Assembly (NCBI RefSeq): GCF_000006565.2
Contig: NC_031479.1
Location: forward strand, 6,384,885-6,448,884
DNA: 64,000 bases
From: Toxoplasma gondii ME49
Taxonomy: Eukaryota; Apicomplexa; Conoidasida; Eucoccidiorida; Sarcocystidae
Direction: 5' to 3'
The notes under the pieces were generated by a model. The model saw only the letters and a program-made list of their open reading frames with translations, did no database searches and had not been told where the DNA came from. The position numbers were made by a program, and so were the translations under genes. Shown here piece by piece: positions 23,705 to 35,951 of the stretch. Positions within the stretch are counted from its first letter, which is position 1. The number at the start of each line of letters is the position of its first letter.

Positions 23705-26700
23705 CTACTTCGAGCCGCCGGTCTCGCCTGTCTTTTTCTCTTTCTGTCTGTCCGGTGTGGAACGTGGCGCCTCTTCAGAGGCCGCTTCCTGTACCCGACC
23801 GGCGCGGCTGGAGCCGACCTTCGCTGCGTCTGCGTTTGTGGCTTGATCCCCTGGACTTGAGGATGCGCGGCTGCCCGCACTTTTCCCCGCCTTGTCACTT
23901 GTCTTTCCCAATCCCCTCACAGACCTCCCGCCCCGGCGGTCACCTAACCCCCCAATGGCATCGGCAACGGCCGCTGCACTTCCTCGGCTATCTTTAGCGA
24001 CAGGCACGAGAGGCGGGTGGCGAATACTTTCACTGCGGAACGGCTGCGATCTGCTGGAGCTCTCAAACGTCCCGTGAGACTGCAGGGGTCGCTTCCCCGT
24101 CTCTTCGGAGCCTCTCCCAGGAGCCGTCTCGCCGCCAGCCTCCTCGGCCACGCCGGTCTCTGCTGGTGCCGCCCCCGCGCCAGCTGCGCCGCTGGAGCGG
24201 TCGAGCAGCCACTCGAGTTTTTGCGCAGTCTTGAGCACGGCTGCCGCCAACATGGAAGACGACCGAGCCTTCTCCTCTGTGTCGCCGCTGCTCTGTTCGG
24301 GTTTGCTCACGCTCCGTCTGTCAGCTGCGTCGGCCTGGGAGGTTTCCAACTCGTCTGTGCTGACTGCAGCCAAAACTCCAGTCAGGTGAGGCGCGCTCCG
24401 GTTGCTGCATGTGAGAGAACTCCTATGTGCCAGGTCGCCGCCGCAGCTGGCCGCCCGGACGTCTGCAGACCACGGCGCTGAAGCAGCCATCATTCGCTGG
24501 TACAGTGGCGGGAGGGGTCCGGCCGCTCGTCCCGGGAGTCCGCCGAGGGGCGTATGCAAACCCTCGACGTCGCCTTCGCGGGAACCACACTCCACGAAGC
24601 GCGCGGGCAAACTCAGGCCCGACACCGAGAGCGCATTCGCCTCAGACTCGCCGCCCCACCGCGCCTCCCCGCAGCTTCTGCAGCGCGCCAAGTCGCGGCC
24701 GAACGGAACGTGTCTGCGTCGCGCCATCTGGGCCGCGGAGACGCGCCCCGCGAAAACCCCCAAGTGGTGCGGCACCACACGCCACGCCACGTTCCCACTG
24801 ACTGCGCGACTCCGCTTCGATTGTCTCCGATGGTGCCAGAGAGTCCCTAGTTTCGGATGCCGACTATCTCCAAAGCAGTGAAGCTTCCCCGCGAAGAGGC
24901 GCGTCCCCGAACGCATTGCTGGGTAGCACGCAAGCGAGGCCCGGACCCGAGGAACAGCGCAAACGTCGTCAGGCAAGAAGAACGCGCCGCCTTCGCCTGC
25001 GAAGTTCTCCCAACCTGCTTCTTTGTGGCCTTCGCTGGACGAGTCGCTGGGCGCGCCGACGCTCCCGCGTCGACTGCTGGCTTCCTTTGTCACTTCTTCG
25101 CCGGGCAGAGCGCCTCCGACGGGGTTCCCTGGCGCGGCTGCTGCCGCGTCTTCCGGAGACACCGGGAAGTCTGCTTCGGCCGCTGTCGTCGAACCCACGT
25201 TTCCAAAGAAACCCCGCGCCGACAGTCCACCCGAAAATACCCTTTGAGGTGCCATCAGCGAACCACTCCTCGCCGAGCCACTGCATGCGCCTTCTACGTC
25301 TCCCGCGGGGGGCGGCGACGTCTTGTAGTCGGGTTGCTGGAGACAGGGAAAGACAGGTACACTGACAAGAGGTCTATATGCAGAGCATCCACTTAAAGCC
25401 AGCGCTCCTGCATACCGAGGAAATTCAAACTGAAGAAACACGGCTTCACGATTGCCCTCCTTGAAAGACACTCGAAACGGGCCTTCAAAACCCTAAACAC
25501 CGCCACCAAGTCATTGCTAGACCCCCGCCCAACACCAATCGTGAGACTGCTCAGAAACCGACTTCTCGCGGAACGCACGCCTTTCTCTCTTCTGGAGGCA
25601 CTCGAGCATCTCCCATTTCGGTTGGAAGCACTTTCGCCGAAGCTGGCCTCAGAGGTTACCTGGCTAGATCCAGAGGTCACGGGTCGCTGGGCAAGCCTAT
25701 GAGCTTCCGGGGCGGCAGTCGGCGCTCCGCCGGCTTCTTCGATGGGCGCGGCGACTTCGGCTGTGGCCGCTGCATGTGCGGCGTTTGCGAGTTCTGCGGC
25801 GGCAGCAGCGGCAGCGGGCGAGGCCGGCGGGCCTGATATCACTTCTCTGATTCCCGCGACGGCGTCTGCTGTCTCCTCTTCCCAGCTCGAGAACGAGGAC
25901 GTCCGGAGGCCACGCTCTGACCGGGACTTACATTCGTTCCCCTGCAGACTCTCGGGCTCCGTCCAATTGGTGCCACGGCTCGACCAAAGAGGGCCGTCCT
26001 GGCGGCTGTCTTGCCAGATCGGTACGGCGCATGCAGAGGCCTTCGACGCGGAAACAAACCCTGGTCGAGCCTTCGGCAGGCGGCGTTTCGCCGCGTGGCG
26101 CCGAGTCGCCTCGGCCCCCGCGGCCCGAAAGGCGGGGCGGCCAGGCCGCGGAGAAGCCGTCGTTTGCTGAGCAACCATCGCCGCCAGCTGGTGCTCGCGC
26201 GTCCGTCGCTCGCTGAACTTGGCGGCCGCCGTCAACGCAATCAGAGGAATCGTGGCCAGGACAGGTCCTGAGCAGCGAAAGCGAAGAAAGGCGAGAAAGT
26301 ATAGGGCGAAGGAAAAAGAAAGAGACGACGCGCCTTCTCGACAGCTCCACGGGTCTCCGAAATGTGTGTGTGTGCGTGAAGGGTGACTTCGCGGGAAACG
26401 ATCCACATCGGAGGAGCCCTCGCATTCACGACTCTACGACGTTCCCTTCGCAGAAGAACGCTCTTCGATGAGTTGGAGCCAACCGAACTTTCGGCCGTAC
26501 CCCGCAGACATCACAAACCTTTGGCGCGTTGGAGTCGTGAAGTGGTGAGAAACACTGGCAAACTTGGGCGACATGTGCGGAGCTCGACAGGATACACTTC
26601 CGCAGAAAGGACGCTTGGACTCGGAGGACCAAGACACTGAAAACCGACAGCACTTGCTGCCTCTCTCTCGGATGCCCCCCGCTCCGAGCTCTGTTAACTT

Positions 26701-29700
26701 GGTCCAGTCGATGGGAGCGAAGAGCACCCAATATTTTGGAACTCCGTTTTTGGAAATCACAGGAGCTCTTTCACTGACGGCACTTAGGAAATGCGAAGAG
26801 TTCTCCTTGTTTTTGTCTGCTGTGTGGGGAGACAGGATAGTACCTACGCGACTGCATGCGACTCTCCTGCAGAGAGAGTCTACAGTAGGATCTGACGGGT
26901 CGTGCAAGGTGAGACGCGTGTTTACCCTTCACACGCAAACAGGGTTCCGGAAAGAAATACAAGAGTCACGACCTAAAGAACGAATGGCCGCTTAGGAAAA
27001 ACGCACTTACCGATGATAATCCCCTTCATGCCAAACGTCGAAAGACCAAGAGCGACGGACAAACCGACAAGCCACGGATTGCTATCGGGTATTTCCCGGT
27101 AAATCGCAGTCGTCACGTTCCACCAGACGACCCTGCTCGCAAGACACAACGCGTCGAGAACAAAAGGGATTCTTCCAACCGTAGATGCCCTGCATTTCCT
27201 TGGCCTAGGCAACTCTCCAAAACTGCGGGATAGAGAGAAGCCCTGCGAAACGCTGCTGGCTTGTCCGACGAACACCCTTGCTCCCTTTGAAAAATCGACA
27301 GAAAAAACTAGGAAGGCACTGCGCAACGTATCCCGACAAGCTCGTCACTGGAAAGTAGAGACTTTCAGAAACAAATTTACCCAGAAGGAATGAAGCACGC
27401 AACTCTGTGTCTCAAGCAGTGTCTTTCCGCGAGAGACACAGCGCGTGCTCTGCAGGATCTGATTGCCTCTACACTCGCCCGACCCCGCAGTATTTATGAC
27501 TACAGCTTCCAGGCAAACAAGAATTCCAGAGCACTTTTGAACTCCACCACTTTTGCTCGTCTTTAGCAGGACGGTGTCATCTCGATCTGCACATTCAAAG
27601 CTCTGGGCGATCTTAAATATACACGTGAACCAGGTGTAACGGGCTCAACTATTTTGCCGGTAAGAGAGGTACACACCGGATCCACACCCGCGTTTCGAAA
27701 TTTCATAGCCTCAGATGAAAAGAAAAAGCTGCGAGCCATCTTCCCCTTCCAGTTGTTTCTGACCCAAGTCGCAATCCCCGAAATGATTCCCTCTCCTTCG
27801 CATGCCCCGGTATATCGTGGTGGAGAAGTCGTTTTCTCTCACCGTCGCTATCAGCGTCTCCCGTGAAGACCGAATTTCTCGACTGTTCACTGCCAGTGTC
27901 TGACTTCGGTTGTGTACACGTTTTTCCAGCTTACGCATTGGCAGCCAAAAGAGTGATGGCGCCGAGTTTCCTTTGAGACCCTGCAACCACGTTGAGTACC
28001 GCCCACCAGGCGCCCGCGACGGTCTCCGATGCCACACTCGCTGTCTCTGCCCCGGCCTCGCCTCGCGGCTGAGGGCCTTGGGCTCCTGGCGAGTCGGCGC
28101 CCCCAGCGTGCGTCGCACTCGCCTCTTCACCGGCGCCACCCCACCAAAGAACTAGACAGGGAATGACGGAGATGCTCTCAGGAGGCAGAAGCGGCAGAAG
28201 GGCGAGGAGCCCCGAGACAGCCGTCGGGACGTACACCACCGGCATTCCTGCGCTCTCGTAGACGAACCAGGTGAACAGGCTGAAGGCAAACGGTACGAGA
28301 AGGGAAAGCATCTGGGAAATCGGCTTTTATCGACGAGGAAAGCGACACTGACCAACAAAAAAGATCAACCGAAAACGCACCCGCCACTCAGGACAAAAAC
28401 ATCCACTGTTTTAGGTGGTACAGAAGGCGACGGAGAGAGAGTTGGAAATTCTCCAGCGTCGAGCTGAGACTCGTTGTTTTTGTGCGTGACGTCTGAACGA
28501 ATGGCTGAAAAGTTGAAACAGGAGAACTTTTCAACCCTGGCAGCATGCACCCTCGATCCATGTGGCGGGTGTCCACCCGCTGTCGGCCGACCTAGCTGCG
28601 TTGTGGCTTCAACGCGGGACGTAAGGGAAGAGCTGGAAGATCCGTGGAGAAGCGAGCAACTCTGTGTGCCAGTTGAAAGAAAAAACTTCAAATATGGTGA
28701 ACTCTCGTTTTCCCAGCTGAATCGGGTTCACTACCAAGGAACGACTGCGTCGACAGCAAGGTGTCGATACACCCGACACAGCGCCACGTAGTCTTGGACA
28801 CTGAATCCATGTGCAGGAACGCTGCAGTTCTGTGCTTATATTTGCACACAGTCCACGCATAGAACTCCTACACTTGCTGCCCTATCATGCCGCCCGTTGA
28901 ACGTCACGGTCGCAGACACTCACACGAGACCAACGCGCCACCTTGGTAATCTCGAGGATTTCCGGTAGCACCGTAAAAACACCGCATGTACGCAGTTCAA
29001 CCCTCCACATAATTCCGACACAAAGCAGACGCGGAGTCTCACCTGTAGAACCAGAAACGCTTGAACGAGGAGTACAGAATGGCGCGGAGTCCGCGGTTGA
29101 TTGAGTGAGAAACAATGCAGCTGGGGTCGACGATGCAGAGCAGCTCCTCCAGATACTCCAAGCAACTCCGGCTGCTACACAACAGGTAGTACAGCGCGCT
29201 GAAGAAAACGACTGCCTGAGAAATACCGCAGACGCCACACGCAAGGGTAAACGCGTTTCGGACGCCTTTCCCGGAGAGAAAAGAACCACGCCAGTGCGCG
29301 CGGTCAACGCTCCAAGTTCTCCTTTTGACGCCAGTGTTTGCGCATCTTCTCCCATGTCGTTCTCAGGACAATCCGAGTCCAAATACAGCGTACCCAAGCG
29401 GCAGTTGCTAGCTTCTTTTGGGAGTTGCAAGGAACTCCACGCCATACGACTCACGCGTTTTTTCAGGTGGCATTTTTGTGTTCCAAAGCTAACTCGATGT
29501 TAAAGACTACACGACCACACACTGTTCAGGGGGAAAACTTTGGAAGTTTCAGTGTCGAAAAGCAAGAAAAACAGGACTCCCGCGTTTAGGATGGCTGCCG
29601 ATGTTTACGGGTGCCCCACACGGGGAGAACGTCCGGCCCCAGTGTGTCGCGACGTTGCCACAGTGTCAGACCCGCGGACAGAAAACTCAGGTCGGACACC

Positions 29701-32700
29701 CGCCGCGCATTCGTGAGGAAAGGAGAAAAAATGGTCACTACTTTGGATTCGCCGTGGGATTGTCAGGGTGTCAGTTCTTGCCTGAAGAAGCATGTCGAAG
29801 GCAGAGAGGAAGAATTTGAAGACTAAGAAGCAGACAAAGAAAAAGACGCGAGCCGCTCCGAACCTGTTCAACACGCACCAGAGACAAACGGAGATTAGCA
29901 TTCGAAGCGTTGCTCCGACGAAGCCGATGCTTCTCTGAACTCAGTGTGGACCAGGGTCCCCGCGGTTGTCTATCGTTGAACTGTCGAGCCCTTCGAAGAC
30001 TCGCCGCCCGCTGAACCCCCACGGATTTGTCTTGTGCCCTCATCCGCGAGACCACCTGCCTCGGCTCCCGCGCGCCATGCACCTCAACGTCAGGCGACGC
30101 ATGCGAAGGGACACTGGTGTCTCCCCTCCTGTCTAGGATTTGCAGAAGCAGGAGTGCGAAGTTCTCCGTCACTTTTGGAAAACCAGCGTACCCGCTATTC
30201 AACAGACCCGAAAACAATGTGTTCGCGTAGGTAGTGACATAGGACCACCAACCCTCACTGGTGAGAGAGTAGATCTCGCTCCACGCCTGCAAACGCCACA
30301 TCGCACCGGAGGGAAGAGACACAAAGGAGCCTCGAAATCAAGTTTTTCGAAACTGAAAGTAGCGACACGAGACACACACACCCCCGACGAAGAATCCGTA
30401 CCCGAGAACCCTGTACTGACTTTGCCTGCTTGCACGCGCTTCTATGATGAAGCCGCGCGTAGTCTGTTTGATGCCGTGGCTGAAATTAATTCAAAGAACC
30501 ACAGTCAGCGACCCCAGCCCCGCTCGCCTCCACACTCGCTGTACACCTTGCAGCACGGTGAGGCCTCGACAGTCAAGCCCATGACGGAGTTTTCGTGGCA
30601 GCGAGGCAATCAAACAGAAAGACGGAGCATCTTGTCGCTCAGTCAAGAAGCGTAGCATTCAGGCCGCCGCAAGAGACTCGCACGAGGCGACGGAACGCGT
30701 TCCGGAACTTTTCGAATCCCTCGCGGGCGCCCTAGGAAGAAGCCGATTTGCAAGAAAGCAGGTATGTACGACGAGGTCGAAAGTCGACTCTCGAGTCTGT
30801 GTTAATCTGTTTTCCCATCGGAGAAAAGCAGCTGCTCGCCCGCTGGCGACTTGAACCGCCCTGCTTCCACAGCCTCTGAATCTGCTTCAGTGTGTGGCAG
30901 GTCCTGTGCTCCTCAAGACCACCGCTGTCTATTTACATCCTGCCTGAACAGTTTCCAGCATAGTGTGCGGTGAAGCTTCTCCCACAAAAGAACATCCAGC
31001 GCGGAGTACTCGCGCGTTTGAGTCTGGCCAAGACACAGAGCCGCTGTTTCGGGACTTTCCATGTCATCACTAGAAGAGGCACATGCCCCCAATCTCTGTT
31101 TCTTCCCCGTTTACTCGCAACCCAAGCCCCCTTTCCCCATGAGGAACGGGCGAACACGGCCCGTCTTCGACGCCTTACTTCCTTGGCTTTTCCGGCTGCT
31201 CCAGACAAATTCCCGCGTCGCAGCTGGCCGATCAGTTCCGCGGTGTTTACCCATCGCTTCCAAACTTCTCCGTGCAAAGCCGAGTCCGAGGCTTGGTCCC
31301 CTGGGTCGCCTGCGGCATCCTGCCAGTGCGTGACATCTGGAGTTGGGCCGCCGTCCGCGGACCGCGGAGTTCCGCCGGAAAACCATTCGCGGAGTTCTCT
31401 TGCTCCACGCGTGGGCGGAGTAGACAGCTCGGGACTCCCTGCCAGCTCACGCAATCCGCTTCCAGGCAGAGCGAAGCCTTCGCCCAATGCGGCGCCGTCG
31501 AGCGTTCCGACGACCGTGGAGCCTCGCCCTGAGTCTCTTTCTGAGGGAAGAGCGGTTCTCGCGGTTCCATTCCCAGAGCACGCGCTTTCTTCGTCCTCTC
31601 TGGATAATCGAACGGAGTCGAACAAGTCCACTTCCTTGGCTTTCTCCCGAACACAGCTCGCACGGTCTCCGAACGCGTTCTGTGGGAACACGAGACTCGC
31701 GTCCTCGTCTGTCAGACAGAAGCCGGGCGCAGTCACGTTCTCGCGAGCGCCGTCGCTGTGTCCATTCGGCCCCTCCCTCGAGACGCGCTGCAGCGTCTCG
31801 GCGCCTTCCCCGTCGTCGAAGAAGTGGAACAACCCGGCGCGAATGACGGCGCCTTGTCCACTTCGTTCGCCAGCCTCTTTCCACCGAAAAAACCACGAAA
31901 ACGGCCAGACAACCGACGTGCGGTCGCGGCTTCCAAAGTGAGTCTCCGTCGGCGATTGCGTCGTCGCCGTGGCGCCTCTTCGCGCCACTTGCATGCGTCT
32001 CTCGCAGCTCGTCGCGGCGCCGCCAGGACCCGCCGGCGCACCCCGACTTGGCTCTGCGCTCCCAGGAGAAAAGACCGTCTCAGGCCCCGCGAGCTGCGGT
32101 TCGGCGCCCGGCTCCTTGCGCACAATCACGACGGGAATGTCCTCTTCGCGCTCCTTCCACTGGACGCCCCCAGGGTTCGAGGTCCTGAAACCGAGCGCGG
32201 GGCCTCCAGCGCTCCGGGGCGCGGCCACCGTCACCTGCGCCACCGCGGGGCTTCCCGACGCGCTCGCAGCGAAGTGCCGAATCGAGAGCCACAAATCCGA
32301 GTAGCGTCCGATGCTGTTGCCTAGCAGCTGTTTCAAGTGCGAAGCCGCGGAACTGTCTCTCTTGCGCGAGTTCTCTCGCCCAACACGCCCCGCACCTGCC
32401 GCGACCGCCGCCGCGATCGTCGCGCCTAAACTGCCCATCGCTCCCGCCGCGTTCGAGGGAACACCCGAGGCGCTAACGACGGACGCGTCAAGAGAGTCGG
32501 GGCCTCTCTCGGCGCTCGAGTCCCGGCTTGAGTCTGCGCCCGAAGCGCTCGCGGCTTCCGCAGCCTTCGCGATGAGGTTGAAGAGAATCTGAGAGGCAGA
32601 CAGCGACCCGGGTGCCGTCGTGTTAGACGGCGCGGACGGAGGTTTCTCCGGAGACTCGGACAGCTCTGGACCGCCCGCGAAACTGTGAATCGTGTCGAGG

Positions 32701-35700
32701 GCCTGCTGCATCGTGGAGGAACGCAAAATGTACGTGTCGATGGTGCGCTGGAACGCGTCCCAGAGAAGCGTCAGCTCGTTGTAGAACTGGAAACAGAAGA
32801 AGGCCACGACCAGCGAGACGATGAAAACCGAAGTCAACATCACGATGATCGCGAGGAGCGGGTTTAGCGAACTCTGCATCGATCCGTAGAGCCAGCCGAG
32901 GAGACGCCACACTGGCGTCAACATCGAAGGCGGAGACAGCCACTTCAAGCTGAAGACACGAGCAGCGCGCAAGAGAGTCACAGAAGCACAAGATCAACAA
33001 CCACGCAGTTGTCGACTTTTGACCTTGACAAAACTCTCCACTGTCGAATCCAAAACACTAAAAATACATATTCCACAGAACTCTACGGGAGCCGGGTCTT
33101 CTGGCGTGGAACCTCTGGAAGACTCCACAGATCTGCGTCAAGTGAGAGAGAGGAACTGCAGCGGAAGCACAGGAAACCTAACGTAGGGCTTGCATCCAAA
33201 CGTCCCCGCGTCTCGCAGCCTCGGACTCCACTGGCTACTCGGCCACGGAAAACCTAGGCCGTGATGAAACAGAATGCCCCTCCTTGTACTGTGCGTGGGT
33301 ACCTTCTTTTCGCCGCCTCCTCCTTGCCCGCGACAATCAGGGCGAACCGGACGAGGAGAGAGACGAGGCCGACCCCCGCGGCAGAGAGCAACACCGTCGA
33401 GACAGAGTAGCGCGTGCAGGAAGCCACCAGTCTGTACACGAGGAGAAGCAAGCAGCTCCGGTAGAGGAGAGCAAACCACGGGCGCGAAGCGTGTCTGTCT
33501 GAGTTTCCGCCTCCAGGCGGCGACGGGGAAACGAGCGAGAGAAGCGGCTCGAGCATAAAGAGCAGAAACCTCGCGGGGAGGCGCACCAGCGACGAAGACA
33601 GCACGACATCTCCGAGTAGAGACCACGAGGGCTGCGTGACGAAAGACCCCGTTCCGGAGGAGGCCCCGGGATCCAGGAAAGAGTTGGCATGCGCGTATAT
33701 GTCAGAAACGTCCGTTTCTGCGTAGTTCTCCGCTGAAGATCTGACGGATCTTCTCGTGCGAAGGGAGCACCGTGAAGTGGTGAAGTCCAACTTCCGGCTG
33801 GGTGACAGACCCGTCCGCACTCTGGCGCGTTTCCCGGCGGGATGGCGACCCGACGGCGTCCGAACGCCTCCGGCTCCTGCACGCAGGCGCCTGTCAAGGT
33901 CCAGATTTCGGCGGTGGGCATGAACATCTCGAGGACGCCTAGCGGCGGCCAGAGCTGCAGCTGACAAGCGCAGCCGATCTTCTCTGAGGCTCTTCTTGAT
34001 TCCACCTGGGCCTTTCCCGTCGCTTTTACGGCCCGTTCGTGTGCCTTCGCGTTCTTTCGGCTTCCCTTCCAATCCAGCGCCTGCATGCACGGTCTCCAAA
34101 CGGTGATGAATCACGTGAGCGCTGGTTTGCGGGAGCTTCTGAGCAGCTGCAAAGTCTCTTGAGGTAGCTGACGCGGGTGGACAGACTCAATATAGAGCTA
34201 CAGCTGTGAGTTCTCCTACGGAGTGGGCATTGACTCTCAGAAGCAGCCTCGAAGCACAGACTAAAACTCATGAAGACTCGAGAGGCACGCGGTCGAAAAG
34301 GCTCTAAGCTCATCCGTTTAAGCAGTTCTTCGCATGCAGACAAGCTCTGAGCTCCACACGACATGGAAAGTCCACCACTTAGAAAATCTGCGAAGGCGAA
34401 CCTGCGTTGCGTGAAACAAGAAAAGGTTTAGGAGTCGTTCTATGATGCTGACAGCGAGAGAGTGCGCTGAGACATAGAGTAGACTTCACGTTGATAGAAA
34501 AGAGGCGAATTTCGAGTCCAGGATTCTGGAGCTGCGCGGACATCCATATCTAGTCTGTCGGGGACAGTCAGCGCGGGATCAGCCGCAGCATCGATGTTTG
34601 TGAAAAGCTCACCAAATTCGACAAACGCACCAGCGTCAGCTCCGCCTTGCTCGCTTAGCGGAAGCAAATTTGGTGGGACAGACGAGGCACCCCTAGGTTT
34701 CACCGATGTTTCAGCGTGTCCAGAACTAAGCGCGTCCGTTTCGCCACCGAGCTGGGGGATGCGTGCTTCGTCGCGAGCGGGAGCGTCAAGAGCATGGCAG
34801 CGGACGTGCTTGGATGACGAGGCTGTTCCAGACAGATCGGCAGCTTCCAGCCCTGAGGCAGCCGACGACTGGGCGCCCTCGCCTGACTCCTCCAGGACTT
34901 CTTGAAGGATGCCGCTGATGTTCCCCTGCTTTTCTGCAATCATGACGTTTTCCTGGGCGAGCAGACTCTCAGCCGCAGCTGCAGTCGGCGCCACGGAAGA
35001 AAGCAACCGCGACGCAATGCGCGTGGCGATCGACTCCGACGTGCTGCGGTGTCTGTACACCTCAGGAGCGACAAACCCGCCAGACCCCTCTGGCGGGGGA
35101 GTTCCGGTGTGACACTCCGCCGTGAGAGCCGAGGATGCGGAAGAAGCTAGGCGAGGCGGTGACCGCCGGAAAATGGATTTCGCGGTGACTGTCGGAAGCG
35201 AAGAGGATGCGCCTGGTTGGTTGGGTTCTGCTCCCGCAGACGCGGCAGACAGTTGCGCCGCAGCCACGGAGTCAATGCTCTGCTCCGCGCTCAACAGAAT
35301 GAGACGTTTGAGCACGTTCATCGCCGTGCGCAGCGGAATGGAAAAAACAACGGCCCAGAAGAGCGCCAAGACGTAGGCTTCCAAAACCACGAGATTGTAG
35401 TACACACACACACATCCCACTGCGCAGATGAGGTAGACAACGAAGTGAATCAGAGCCACTTCACTTTCGTACGCGAGGCGCGGGAGACCTAGAACTGGCG
35501 GGAGGAAGGCGGTCGACGCATCCCCCGATGGGTAGCCGAGAACAGAGGACGACGATTGCCGCCCGAAGGGAGTCGCCATCGAGACCGATTTCCTGAAGGT
35601 TGAGTTCGCGAACTCCCATGGCCCTGTTGGCGACGGGTAATACACGGACGCTGGAAAAGGGGCTTCTCCATTAGAGTAAAACCGAGAGGTCTGACGCGAA

Positions 35701-35951
35701 TATGCTGTCCGTGGAGAGGTGTACGGACCGCGTGTGCGGGGCAGCTGGCCAGGCACGCCACGAGGGGGTATAGAGTCAAACGGAGTTTGTGGCGGAACTT
35801 CCGAATAACCTTCCGACGGACCGTAGGAAAACTCCCATGGTCCATGGTAAATCGAGCTCTCATCCGGGCCTTCAGTGCTGGAGCCACACTCGGACTTGGA
35901 GTACAGGTACGTAGGACCCGACGGTCCAGACGAGCCAAAAGCGGGCGCCAT
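23705..35951 (-). CDS. TMEM245-like (AI-2E/UPF0118 family) multi-pass membrane protein, about 2350 residues
   Basis: Ten exons: 34613-35951, 33303-33717, 31179-32949, 30056-30286, 29782-29934, 29043-29215, 27935-28279, 27011-27189, about 25450-26267 and 23705-25336. Phases agree at every junction. Membrane helices lie near residues 166-215 (ALIHFVVYLICAVGCVCVYY), 490-580, 590-650, 1260-1340 and 1360-1560. The C-terminal core matches the TMEM245/AI-2E pattern: SINRGLRAILYSSFKRFWFY, then SLFTWFVYESAGMPVVYVPT, then TTAIYREIPDSNPWLVGLSV, then LGLSTFGMKGIIIGPVL. AI-2E members are predicted permease-like proteins; the role of TMEM245 itself is unknown. The rest is low-complexity insertion: a loop of about 450 residues inside exon 3, a poly-Ala stretch in exon 9, and a 540-residue disordered tail. 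The start ATG at 35949-35951 is chosen over an upstream in-frame start whose stretch looks like 5' UTR. The exon 9/10 junction is the least sure. Confidence 0.85.
29216..29781 (-). other. Intron with a GC donor (GC-AG intron)
   Basis: The exon encoding FKFFLSAFDMLLQ ends CTTCAG and the intron begins GCAAGA (GC at 29780-29781 on the minus strand). It closes with TTCTCAG before GCAGTCGTT (AVVFFSALYYLL). The join is phase 0 and gives an unbroken membrane helix. The nearest GT donor downstream breaks the frame. AG/GCAAGN is the usual shape of the rare GC-AG class. Confidence 0.75.

Noticed and set aside
23701..26271. Many open plus-strand and alternative minus-strand frames over the TMEM245-like gene's last exons
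   Set aside because: The GC-rich sequence leaves all six frames open. Only the minus frame in phase with the membrane core was kept.
28280..28311. Start of TMEM245 exon 7 at the ATG at 28311
   Set aside because: That acceptor breaks the phase with exon 6. The acceptor TGCCTTCAG at 28280 keeps phase and restores the FYSLFTWF motif shared with TMEM245.
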